From positions 1 to 9,254 of the forward strand of contig JAQBZY010000032.1 in assembly GCA_027620395.1 (NCBI GenBank): a stretch of DNA of 9,254 nucleotides. The letters run 5' to 3'. The DNA is from Pseudomonadota bacterium. Its GTDB lineage: Bacteria > Pseudomonadota > Alphaproteobacteria > Rhodospirillales > Casp-alpha2. Positions 1 through 5,528 of the stretch are shown here, in pieces. Below the pieces are notes generated by a model. That model saw only the letters and a list, made by a program, of their open reading frames with translations, was not told the DNA's origin and ran no database searches. Within the stretch, counting starts at the first letter, position 1. Each line of letters starts with the position of its first letter. Made by a program: the position numbers and the translations under genes.

Positions 1-2529
1 GCCGTCGCCCGGCAACCGAAACGACAGTTGCCCATTGACGAGTTTTAACCCGGCATCGAGAAACCCGATTTGGATTGTCTGCGAACCGTCGGTACGGGGC
101 GCCAGTAGATCCGACAGCGCGATCTCGCCCTTGACGCCGGCGGCTTCCGCCAGTTGCGTGCCGAACGCGATATCCTTGAATTTCAGTTTGGCCGACGAAC
201 TGACGCGCCAGGCCGCCCAATCGAGCCGGGCCTCGCCGCCTAGCGATCCCTGGACATCGGTCACGACGCTCTTGAGGGCCGGGGCCAGGTGTTCGATTTT
301 GAAATTCTTCGGCTGTAGCGCGGTTTCCAGTAGGCGCAGGAATACGCTGCCACGGCCGTCGGCCAGGCGGTGCCTAGCGCTGATATCGACTTTCAACGGC
401 GCGCCGGCGGCGGCAAGCGTGCCTTCGAAGGTCAAGCTCTCAGACTTAAGGCCAGCCTGGCCGGCGAAGGTCAGTGTCGTCAGGCGAGCGGGCCGGCGGC
501 GGTCGGAAATCTGCATTGCCTTGAGATCGCCGCCGAGCGACAGCAATCGGTCCTTGCCTTCGAAATTCAACGTCCCGGTCGCCGGGCCAAGGAAAATATC
601 CGTGCCGTCGAAGCCGACGCCGCCGCCGTCGATCGCGAATTTGCCCCACCAGGTGCCACGGCCGAGATCGGCCGAAAGGACGCCATCCAGGCGCGGCAAC
701 GCGCCGCCGATGGGTTGCGGGCCCAAGCCCTTGGTCGCGAACTCGACCGACGGCACGGCGACGGCGAACTTCAGCACTTGCGTGCCTGCGGTGCCGAAGT
801 CGACATCGAGCACCGGTTGGCCATCGGCCAGCGGGCAAAGCGTGATCGGACCTGGCCGAATTTCGATGCCGGCGGCGATAATGTGGGCGGCGTTGGCCGA
901 CGAACATCCTTCCGGGGTCAGGGTAAGGCGACCTCGTTTGTACCCGAGACGGCCGTTGACGACGATTTGACCGCCATCGACGTTGACGCCTTTCGCCGGC
1001 GACCCTTGAAACGTCGCCTTGCCGGTGGTCAGGGCCACAAAATCATCCATGCCACCGTTCATCAGGACGCTCAGAGCTTGCACACCGATATCGAGGCCGC
1101 CAAGCCGTTGCCGCCAGGGGCGCAACCGGACTGCGGCGTTATCGAAGCGTGGGCCGCCTGGTGCGCCTAGCCACAAATCGCCACCGGCATCACCCTGAAT
1201 GCGGTGGCGGCCGTCCAGCAAGCCATCGAAAAGAAATCCGAACCGCATGCCGGAAACATTGCCGGCGCCCGATTGCAGCAAAGCGGCACCATCGTTGGGC
1301 GCCAGCTTGACGGCGAATAGATGCGCTCCGGACACGGCCTCGAGCGCCATTTCTCCCAGCGGATCGACCCGCCAGCCGCCGTCGTCGATGCGAAATTCAC
1401 TCCGGCCGCGGACCGTCAGATCGAACCCCACGCTGGACATCGAAAGACCAATGAAATTTGCGTCCAGCCAACCCTCGACTGGCGCCGACGCGGTGACTGT
1501 CCGGCCGCTGCCGATCTGGCCTGGTAGGCGAGCGAGATCATCGCGGCCGCCGGCGATCTCGAACGACAACCCGCCGACGGCGTCGACGCCGCCTGGCGGT
1601 TGCAGCGGGCCGAGTAGGCCGTCGGTGGCCAATTGGCCGGCGATCGTCAACCGGGCCTTCGGATCGAGCACGTTCTCGGTGATCATGCGGACCGTCGCGC
1701 TCAATCCGGTGTCGCCACCGCCAAGCGTCAGTTCGGCGGTGAGACCGCCGCCTGTGAGCTTGCCGACGATATCGAGATTGCCGAACGGCGCGCCATCGAC
1801 GGCGAGCCCTTGAATGTGTAAATCGGCGTCGCCGCCAAGACCGTCCGGAACCTTGCCCGCGACGGCGGCGGTGCCGGAAAGCCTTTTGAAGGCGACGCGG
1901 GCCGTGCTCGATGCATCGGCGATCTTGATGTCGGTCCGGAGCAGGCCGTCCGGATCGAGGATGGCTTTGGCCTCGCCGCTGACCGAAGCCTTCGAGTGAT
2001 CGAGCGAAAACCGGAACGCCGCCGTGGTGCCGAGGCCAGCAGTCATCAGCACGCTGCCGTCGATTGCGGCATCGACGGCGCCCAATGGCGTTACCGCCTC
2101 GATCCGGCCGGCTTCGATGGTCAAGGGCCCGACGATCTTAAAGCCATCGCCCTTGGGCGTCGCCGACGCCGCCTCGCCGATCAACCGGTCGAGGGGGCCG
2201 AAGGAGGTGCCAGCAAGTCCGACGTTCACCGTCATGCGCGGCTCAATCAGGCGAATGCCGTCGATCATTTGCTTGGCCAACCGGCCCGGCGAATAATCGA
2301 TGATGATTTCACGCGCCCGAACTGGCGGTGAGACACCGAGATCGGCGTTGGCGAAGACGGTGCGGGTTAGGCCGAATTCGCGAATTTCCAACCGGGCGTC
2401 GGGAAATCCGGCTGCCGCCAGCAACCGGAGCGTCACGAAGCCGGCGACGGGGCCGAGATTGAAAGCGGCGGCGGCCATTGTCAGCGTCATGCCGGCGACC
2501 ACGCCGAGCAGCCAATACGATTGTCTCAT
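1..2529 (-). CDS. ydbH: YdbH-family AsmA-like intermembrane phospholipid transport protein (3' end outside window)
   Basis: One uninterrupted reading frame of 843 codons runs from an ATG at 2529 to the window edge, so the C-terminus is missing. It starts MRQSYWLLGVVAGM, a short N-terminal membrane anchor or signal (about residues 5-24). What follows is a long, cysteine-poor run of alternating beta-strand-like segments rich in Gly and Asp, typical of AsmA-like bridge proteins. Near residues 800-843 a segment (EIALSDLLAPRTDG, then QTIQIGFLDAGLKLVNGQLSF) resembles the C-terminal DctA-YdbH domain. E. coli YdbH is about 880 residues, so probably only a few dozen residues are cut off. Family knowledge: YdbH works redundantly with TamB and YhdP in moving phospholipid across the periplasm to the outer membrane, with the partners YnbE and YdbL. 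Those would lie past position 1 if the usual order holds. The ATG overlaps the stop of the 53-aa ORF upstream (ATGA). A generic AsmA-family protein is the alternative. Confidence 0.78.
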   Translation of the reverse strand, partial: MRQSYWLLGVVAGMTLTMAAAAFNLGPVAGFVTLRLLAAAGFPDARLEIREFGLTRTVFANADLGVSPPVRAREIIIDYSPGRLAKQMIDGIRLIEPRMTVNVGLAGTSFGPLDRLIGEAASATPKGDGFKIVGPLTIEAGRIEAVTPLGAVDAAIDGSVLMTAGLGTTAAFRFSLDHSKASVSGEAKAILDPDGLLRTDIKIADASSTARVAFKRLSGTAAVAGKVPDGLGGDADLHIQGLAVDGAPFGNLDIVGKLTGGGLTAELTLGGGDTGLSATVRMITENVLDPKARLTIAGQLATDGLLGPLQPPGGVDAVGGLSFEIAGGRDDLARLPGQIGSGRTVTASAPVEGWLDANFIGLSMSSVGFDLTVRGRSEFRIDDGGWRVDPLGEMALEAVSGAHLFAVKLAPNDGAALLQSGAGNVSGMRFGFLFDGLLDGRHRIQGDAGGDLWLGAPGGPRFDNAAVRLRPWRQRLGGLDIGVQALSVLMNGGMDDFVALTTGKATFQGSPAKGVNVDGGQIVVNGRLGYKRGRLTLTPEGCSSANAAHIIAAGIEIRPGPITLCPLADGQPVLDVDFGTAGTQVLKFAVAVPSVEFATKGLGPQPIGGALPRLDGVLSADLGRGTWWGKFAIDGGGVGFDGTDIFLGPATGTLNFEGKDRLLSLGGDLKAMQISDRRRPARLTTLTFAGQAGLKSESLTFEGTLAAAGAPLKVDISARHRLADGRGSVFLRLLETALQPKNFKIEHLAPALKSVVTDVQGSLGGEARLDWAAWRVSSSAKLKFKDIAFGTQLAEAAGVKGEIALSDLLAPRTDGSQTIQIGFLDAGLKLVNGQLSFRLPGDG

Positions 2530-2687
2530 CTTGGGCGCACGGCGATGTGGACTCGGAAAAATCGAAGCGGCACCAGGGGCAGAATCATCAGGCCAATGGT
2601 CGGGCCAAGCGCCCACCGGGTCAAGCGCCGGTCATTGAAAGACGGTGACAGAAGAATGCGGTGCCGGCGATTGCCTTTGCCCAACAT
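2526..2687 (-). CDS. putative 53-aa small membrane-associated protein upstream of ydbH
   Basis: I do not recognise this product. The ORF starts at an ATG (2685-2687) and ends with TGA at 2526-2528, overlapping the ydbH ATG by four bases (ATGA), the classic layout for translational coupling. The protein has a basic N-terminus (MLGKGNRRHR), a hydrophobic stretch at about residues 25-44 (WALGPTIGLMILPLVPLRFF) and a basic tail. It could therefore sit in the inner membrane. Its codons favour G or C at the third position, as the neighbours do. The frame stays open upstream to 2846, but that part is antisense to the conserved DUF924 N-terminus, so I prefer the short form. A weak AGAAG lies about 10 nt before this start. 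The alternative is a chance ORF in the ydbH leader. Confidence 0.4.
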   Translation of the reverse strand: MLGKGNRRHRILLSPSFNDRRLTRWALGPTIGLMILPLVPLRFFRVHIAVRPR

Positions 2688-2700
2688 AAACCCATATCTT
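2671..2700 (+). promoter_or_regulatory. possible sigma-70-type promoter giving a leaderless DUF924 mRNA
   Basis: TTGCCT (2671-2676) and TATCTT (2695-2700), 18 bp apart, each match the -35 and -10 consensus at four of six positions. The predicted transcription start is at or next to the ATG at 2706, which has no Shine-Dalgarno sequence in front of it. This would make the message leaderless. The match is weak and unverified. Confidence 0.2.
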
Positions 2701-2709
2701 CTGATATGG
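2692..2709. promoter_or_regulatory. 18-bp perfect palindrome at the divergent start region (possible operator)
   Basis: CCATATC-TTCT-GATATGG is a perfect inverted repeat with 7-bp arms and a 4-nt centre. It lies between the start of the minus-strand small ORF (2687) and the plus-strand DUF924 gene, and it covers the DUF924 ATG (2706-2708). AT-rich dyads of this size in a divergent spacer often bind dimeric regulators. An RNA hairpin hiding the start codon is another possibility. The role is inferred from position and symmetry only. Confidence 0.4.
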
Positions 2710-3269
2710 ATCAGACAACGCGCCAAGTCCTCGACTATTGGTTCGGCCCGGCTGGCAGCGCCGATGCGCAGGGCCCCCGGGGTTTTTGGTTCAAAAGCAC
2801 GCCGGCCCAGGACGCCGAGATCCGGCGCCTGTTCTTGGCCGAGCACGAGCGGGCGGCGGCCGGTGGCATCGATGCCGCCGCCACCGCCGATGATTATCTG
2901 TGCCGGCTGATTCTCCTCGATCAGTTCCCGCGCAATATGTTTCGCGGCCAGGCCAGGGCCTTTGCGACCGACGTTTTGGCGCTCGAATCGGCGCGCGCGG
3001 GTATCGGGCGGGGGTTCGACCGGATTGAGTCACCGCACCGCCGGCTTTTTTATTATCTGCCGTTCGAGCACAGCGAAAATCTCGCCGATCAGGATGAATG
3101 CATGCGCCTTTTGGAAGCCATGAATTTTGGCGATTATCTGGTATGGGCGGAAAAACATCGCGGCGTGATCCGCGAATTCGGAAGGTTTCCGCATCGGAAC
3201 GCGGCACTCGGCCGGACCAACAAGCCGGCGGAAACGGAATATCTCGCCCGGCCGGGCGCCGGATTTTGA
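2706..3269 (+). CDS. DUF924 family protein
   Basis: A 187-residue protein of the DUF924 family (PF06041), which is alpha-helical and TPR-like and has no assigned enzymatic role. Family hallmarks are visible in order: the N-terminal VLDYWFGP (residues 8-15), a central LILLDQFPRNMFRG (about 68-81), LFYYLPFEHSE (about 113-123), and a C-terminal RFPHRNAALGR followed by a FLxxPxxxF-like end (EYLARPGAGF). Length matches the usual 180-190 residues. I chose the ATG at 2706 because the family normally begins just before the VLDYWFGP motif. A GTG at 2661 would add 15 residues and has an AGAAG 6 nt before it, so it cannot be excluded, but it would overlap the opposite-strand small ORF. The lipoprotein gene follows after 20 nt, so the two probably share a transcript. 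No signal peptide is seen, so the protein is likely cytoplasmic. Confidence 0.9.
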   Translation: MDQTTRQVLDYWFGPAGSADAQGPRGFWFKSTPAQDAEIRRLFLAEHERAAAGGIDAAATADDYLCRLILLDQFPRNMFRGQARAFATDVLALESARAGIGRGFDRIESPHRRLFYYLPFEHSENLADQDECMRLLEAMNFGDYLVWAEKHRGVIREFGRFPHRNAALGRTNKPAETEYLARPGAGF

Positions 3270-3276
3270 GATTCCT

Positions 3277-3281
3277 GGAGG
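3277..3281 (+). promoter_or_regulatory. Shine-Dalgarno GGAGG that decides the lipoprotein start
   Basis: GGAGG lies 8 nt before the ATG at 3290. A closer ATG at 3283 is out of frame, and the open frame continues upstream to 3098 through the DUF924 gene. This site selects 3290, which also puts a lipoprotein signal at the very N-terminus. Confidence 0.75.
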
Positions 3282-3289
3282 TATGCAAC

Positions 3290-4075
3290 ATGCAGGCAGT
3301 ATCCAGTTCGGGGAAAATATTCTTCGCGGCCGCATTTGCCGCCGCGCTCGGCGGCTGCGCTATTAGCAAGGAAAATACCGGCACATTTGCCGCCTTAACC
3401 GACGAGCAGGGGCGGGTCGTCATCGGCGCGCCCGATTTCACCGGCCCGGCGTTGCGGCGGGTCGGCTTCGCCGACATTCTGGAGCGCGAGGAATATTCGC
3501 TATTCCGTGGCTCAGGTGGCCAAGCGGAAGCATTGTTCGCCGAGGCCAGAACCGACATGCATGCGCAGACGGTGCTCGATTTTTCATATTTGGTCGAAGC
3601 CGCGATCAAGATGTTCCGCTTCAACCAGGGGCAAGCCATCGAATTTTCCGACGCCAAGTTCGTCAAGACATCCTTCGGTGGCGCTTGGACTAGGTCTTAT
3701 CTACTGACCGGCTCCGGCCATGCCTGCATCGGATTTTACGCCGAATGGGATCACCGTCCGGACGATCCAAAGCGCCAGCCAAGCAAGGGATTGTTCGGTT
3801 ACGCCTGCCGTCCGGCCGGAAAAGCGATGCCGGATGCCGACGCGTTGGCGATCGTCCAATCGATCGATCTTCAGGGCATCACCGTGCCGCTGCGTATCAA
3901 GTCGGCCTATAACCTAAAAAAGGGCGATCCGCCGGAGTTGCCGAAGGGCCATCAGATCGAGCTCATGGTGGCGGCCCAGGACGGGACGCCGGGTGCCAAG
4001 TCCGGACTGCCGGCGTTCCCGCTGTTGGCGGCGCGGGGCTTCACCATGCAAGACAGCAGCGATTTCAACCGCTAA
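3290..4075 (+). CDS. hypothetical lipoprotein
   Basis: I do not recognise this 261-residue protein. It begins with a typical lipoprotein signal: MQAVSSSGK, a hydrophobic core FFAAAFAAAL, then a lipobox LGGC with the acylated cysteine at residue 23. Residue +2 is Ala, so under the E. coli rule it would not be retained in the inner membrane and would go to the outer membrane. The mature part is mixed alpha/beta. It has one further Cys pair (C143 and C162 in HACIGF and GYACRP) that could form a periplasmic disulphide. A region around LLTGSGHACIGFYAEWD resembles a beta-sheet core, but I match it to no named family. It lies 20 nt after DUF924 with a strong GGAGG site, suggesting co-transcription. 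It ends 13 bp before the convergent DUF2141 gene. Confidence 0.85.
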   Translation: MQAVSSSGKIFFAAAFAAALGGCAISKENTGTFAALTDEQGRVVIGAPDFTGPALRRVGFADILEREEYSLFRGSGGQAEALFAEARTDMHAQTVLDFSYLVEAAIKMFRFNQGQAIEFSDAKFVKTSFGGAWTRSYLLTGSGHACIGFYAEWDHRPDDPKRQPSKGLFGYACRPAGKAMPDADALAIVQSIDLQGITVPLRIKSAYNLKKGDPPELPKGHQIELMVAAQDGTPGAKSGLPAFPLLAARGFTMQDSSDFNR

Positions 4076-4088
4076 GCCGGAAACATTA

Positions 4089-4502
4089 TCATTCGCCGCC
4101 GATCGGGATCCTGATCCGGCGGCCGGACGGCCCGAGGTCGATGGCGGCGTCGGAAAATGACGGCGGGCCGAAGAAGGCCCGGGCACCGTTCGAAAATGCA
4201 AAGTCCTCGAGCGGAATTCCGAACAGGCCCTGATCGAATTCATTATTGCTGTTTTCGTCGTGATAGACGGCGACGGCGTAACGGCCGGGAGTTAAGCCGG
4301 AAAATAGCGCCGTGGCCAGTTTGCCGGTGATCGGAACCGTGATCTCGTTCAGCATGCCGTCGGATTTTGGGAAGGCCTCGGGACGGTCGTAGATCGCGAC
4401 GTGAACCGTGCCTTGGCTGCTTCTGAGACCGCTGACCTCGATGGTAAGATCGGCGGACGACGCCGCCGATGCTAGGCACGCAATTGCCGCCGCCAACTTC
4501 AA
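4089..4502 (-). CDS. DUF2141 domain-containing exported protein
   Basis: A 137-residue protein of the DUF2141 family (PF09912), whose function is unknown. It has a short signal peptide (KLAAAIACLASAASSA, likely cleaved after the last Ala) followed by LTIEVSGLRSSQGTVHVAIY, the usual first strands of the domain. The family core is clear: LTPGRYAVAVYHDENSNNEFD (about residues 70-90), then FGIPLEDFAFSNGARAFFGPPSF. The Asp/Asn-rich loop could bind a metal, but this is inferred. The start is unusual. No ATG exists between the in-frame TGA at 4527-4529 and the signal peptide, so TTG at 4502 (or a CTG at 4523) must be used, and the Shine-Dalgarno signal is weak. It follows the 76-aa gene by 24 nt, in the same frame, and is probably in the same operon. 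Confidence 0.88.
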   Translation of the reverse strand: MKLAAAIACLASAASSADLTIEVSGLRSSQGTVHVAIYDRPEAFPKSDGMLNEITVPITGKLATALFSGLTPGRYAVAVYHDENSNNEFDQGLFGIPLEDFAFSNGARAFFGPPSFSDAAIDLGPSGRRIRIPIGGE

Positions 4503-4526
4503 CGGGTGTCCGGCAGCGCTCAGCGT

Positions 4527-4757
4527 TCAGACTCGAATATTCAGATGGAAGCCACGCGGCGTGTTCTTGTCGAAATCGCGTCCGGTGGCCAGGAACCGGC
4601 TCAATCGGCTTAAGCCGGATTTTTCTTCGTGGCTTTGCGTTTGCTCGAGATAGAGTGCGCGGGCCCTCAATTCGCTGGCCTGCGGACCCTGATAGACCGA
4701 TCGCGCGTCGATGGCGCCGCCGATCCCCTTCCCCGATGTCCCAACCCCGTCCGTCAT
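4527..4757 (-). CDS. hypothetical protein, 76 aa
   Basis: I do not recognise this product, but it looks like a real gene. It has an ATG start, the GC-rich codon pattern of its neighbours, and a position between two clear genes on the same strand. It starts with a Gly-rich, probably flexible N-terminus (TDGVGTSGKGIGG). A charged amphipathic helical stretch follows (about residues 27-58, including ELRARALYLEQTQSHEEK and LSRLSRFLATG). The compact C-terminus reads TPRGFHLNIRV. No signal peptide or membrane segment is visible, so it is likely cytoplasmic. The CtrA-like site just upstream hints at a motility or cell-cycle connection. It ends in TGA 24 nt before the DUF2141 start codon, in the same frame. 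Confidence 0.65.
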   Translation of the reverse strand: MTDGVGTSGKGIGGAIDARSVYQGPQASELRARALYLEQTQSHEEKSGLSRLSRFLATGRDFDKNTPRGFHLNIRV

Positions 4758-4781
4758 GGGCCTAAGACTAATTTCGCAAGG

Positions 4782-4796
4782 TTAACGGAACCTTTA
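4782..4796 (-). promoter_or_regulatory. CtrA-like binding site upstream of the 76-aa gene
   Basis: On the plus strand the sequence reads TTAA-CGGAACC-TTTA, one mismatch from the alphaproteobacterial CtrA consensus TTAA-N7-TTAA. On the minus strand it contains an intact TTAACC half-site. It overlaps a 6-bp inverted repeat AAGGTT/AACCTT (4778-4794) and lies 25-39 bp before the 76-aa start codon. It is AT-rich compared with its surroundings. The assignment depends on the host having CtrA and is unproven. Confidence 0.35.
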
Positions 4797-4816
4797 CAAG
4801 GCTCGCCGACCCGGCA

Positions 4817-5365
4817 TTATTTGCCGCCGCGCTCTGGCTGGAATACTTCAAAAGCCGGCGTTTGGCCGGACCGGTAAATATCCAACGACCATTGGACGCT
4901 CGGGAACGCCAGTTCGGTCCAGGGAATTTCCGGCCAGTCGAACAGGGCCGCCTCCAGGCTTTCCGGTCCAGGGTTCAATTCCGGCGAAACGAGCCCGGCC
5001 CGGTGCACCACATAAATTTGCGAGATCCGGGGAATTTCGAAGATGCCGAGCAGTTCGCTGTCGCCGATGATGGCACCGGCTTCCTCGAAGACCTCGCGCT
5101 TGGCGCCCTCGGCGATGGTTTCGCCAAGCTCAAGATAGCCGGCCGGGATGGTCCAGAAGCCGATCCGGGGCTCGATCGCCCGGCGGCACAAAAGGACCTT
5201 GCCCTGCCAGTCGCAGACAGCACCGGCGACAACTTTCGGATTGTCGTAGTGGATGAAGCCGCAATCGGTGCAGGTCATCCGTTGGCGATCGTCGCCTTCG
5301 GGGATGCGGGGTACGACAGGGCCCAACGCGGGCTTCTTGGAAGGTTCCTTGATCTTGCCGGCCAT
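4817..5365 (-). CDS. NUDIX hydrolase (ADP-ribose pyrophosphatase-like)
   Basis: A 182-residue NUDIX enzyme that would hydrolyse a nucleoside diphosphate linked to another group; the true substrate cannot be read from sequence. The Nudix box is complete at residues 76-98: G76-x5-E82-x7-R90-E91-V-F-E94-E95-A-G97. Its glutamates bind the catalytic metal ions. Before it lies a half zinc-ribbon motif, TCTDCGFIHYDNP (C32 and C35), then the core strand LLCRRAIEP. A conserved RISQIYVV and SPELNPGPESLE segment follows, as in a common proteobacterial subfamily carrying only one CxxC. The frame stays open upstream to 5584, but that would overlap the divergent receptor gene and adds nothing conserved, so I start at the ATG at 5363-5365. 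The Shine-Dalgarno is weak. The gene may be transcribed with the 76-aa gene 59 bp downstream, although the CtrA-like site suggests a separate promoter there. Confidence 0.93.
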   Translation of the reverse strand: MAGKIKEPSKKPALGPVVPRIPEGDDRQRMTCTDCGFIHYDNPKVVAGAVCDWQGKVLLCRRAIEPRIGFWTIPAGYLELGETIAEGAKREVFEEAGAIIGDSELLGIFEIPRISQIYVVHRAGLVSPELNPGPESLEAALFDWPEIPWTELAFPSVQWSLDIYRSGQTPAFEVFQPERGGK

Positions 5366-5497
5366 CGATTTGATCCATTCATCGCTGCCCGCCAGCGACC
5401 CCGACTGGTCAAGGCGGCGGCCTCGCCCGGATCGGGCGGCGGCATTGTCGCAATTTCGACGGATTGCCGCAAATCGGCTGCAACGGCGGCGCATGGA

Positions 5498-5506
5498 TGC
5501 TATAAG
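5498..5506 (+). promoter_or_regulatory. extended -10 promoter element for the receptor-like gene
   Basis: TGC-TATAAG matches an extended -10 element (TGn-TATAAT, with one mismatch in the hexamer). It is 22 nt upstream of the receptor-like ATG at 5529. No -35 at normal spacing is convincing, which is tolerable for extended -10 promoters. A GGGGGT sequence at 5519-5524 could act as the ribosome-binding site, with a short 4-nt spacer. The rest of the 163-bp divergent spacer shows no other clear signal. Confidence 0.35.
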
Positions 5507-5528
5507 ATCGGATCCATTGGGGGTAGGA

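Noticed and set aside
35..1170. Long plus-strand open frames (311 and 266 codons)
   Set aside because: They are antisense to the continuous 843-codon YdbH-like frame and have Ser/Arg/Pro-rich or Ala/Gly/Arg-rich compositions typical of GC-rich shadow frames.
2791..3666. 291-codon minus-strand frame opposite DUF924 and the lipoprotein
   Set aside because: It spans two clearly conserved plus-strand genes in antisense and shows no family motif.
4095..4123. GC-rich hairpin GCCGCCGATC / GATCCGGCGGC as a terminator between convergent genes
   Set aside because: It lies inside the DUF2141 coding end, has a one-base bulge, and no T-run follows on either strand, so it is not an intrinsic terminator.
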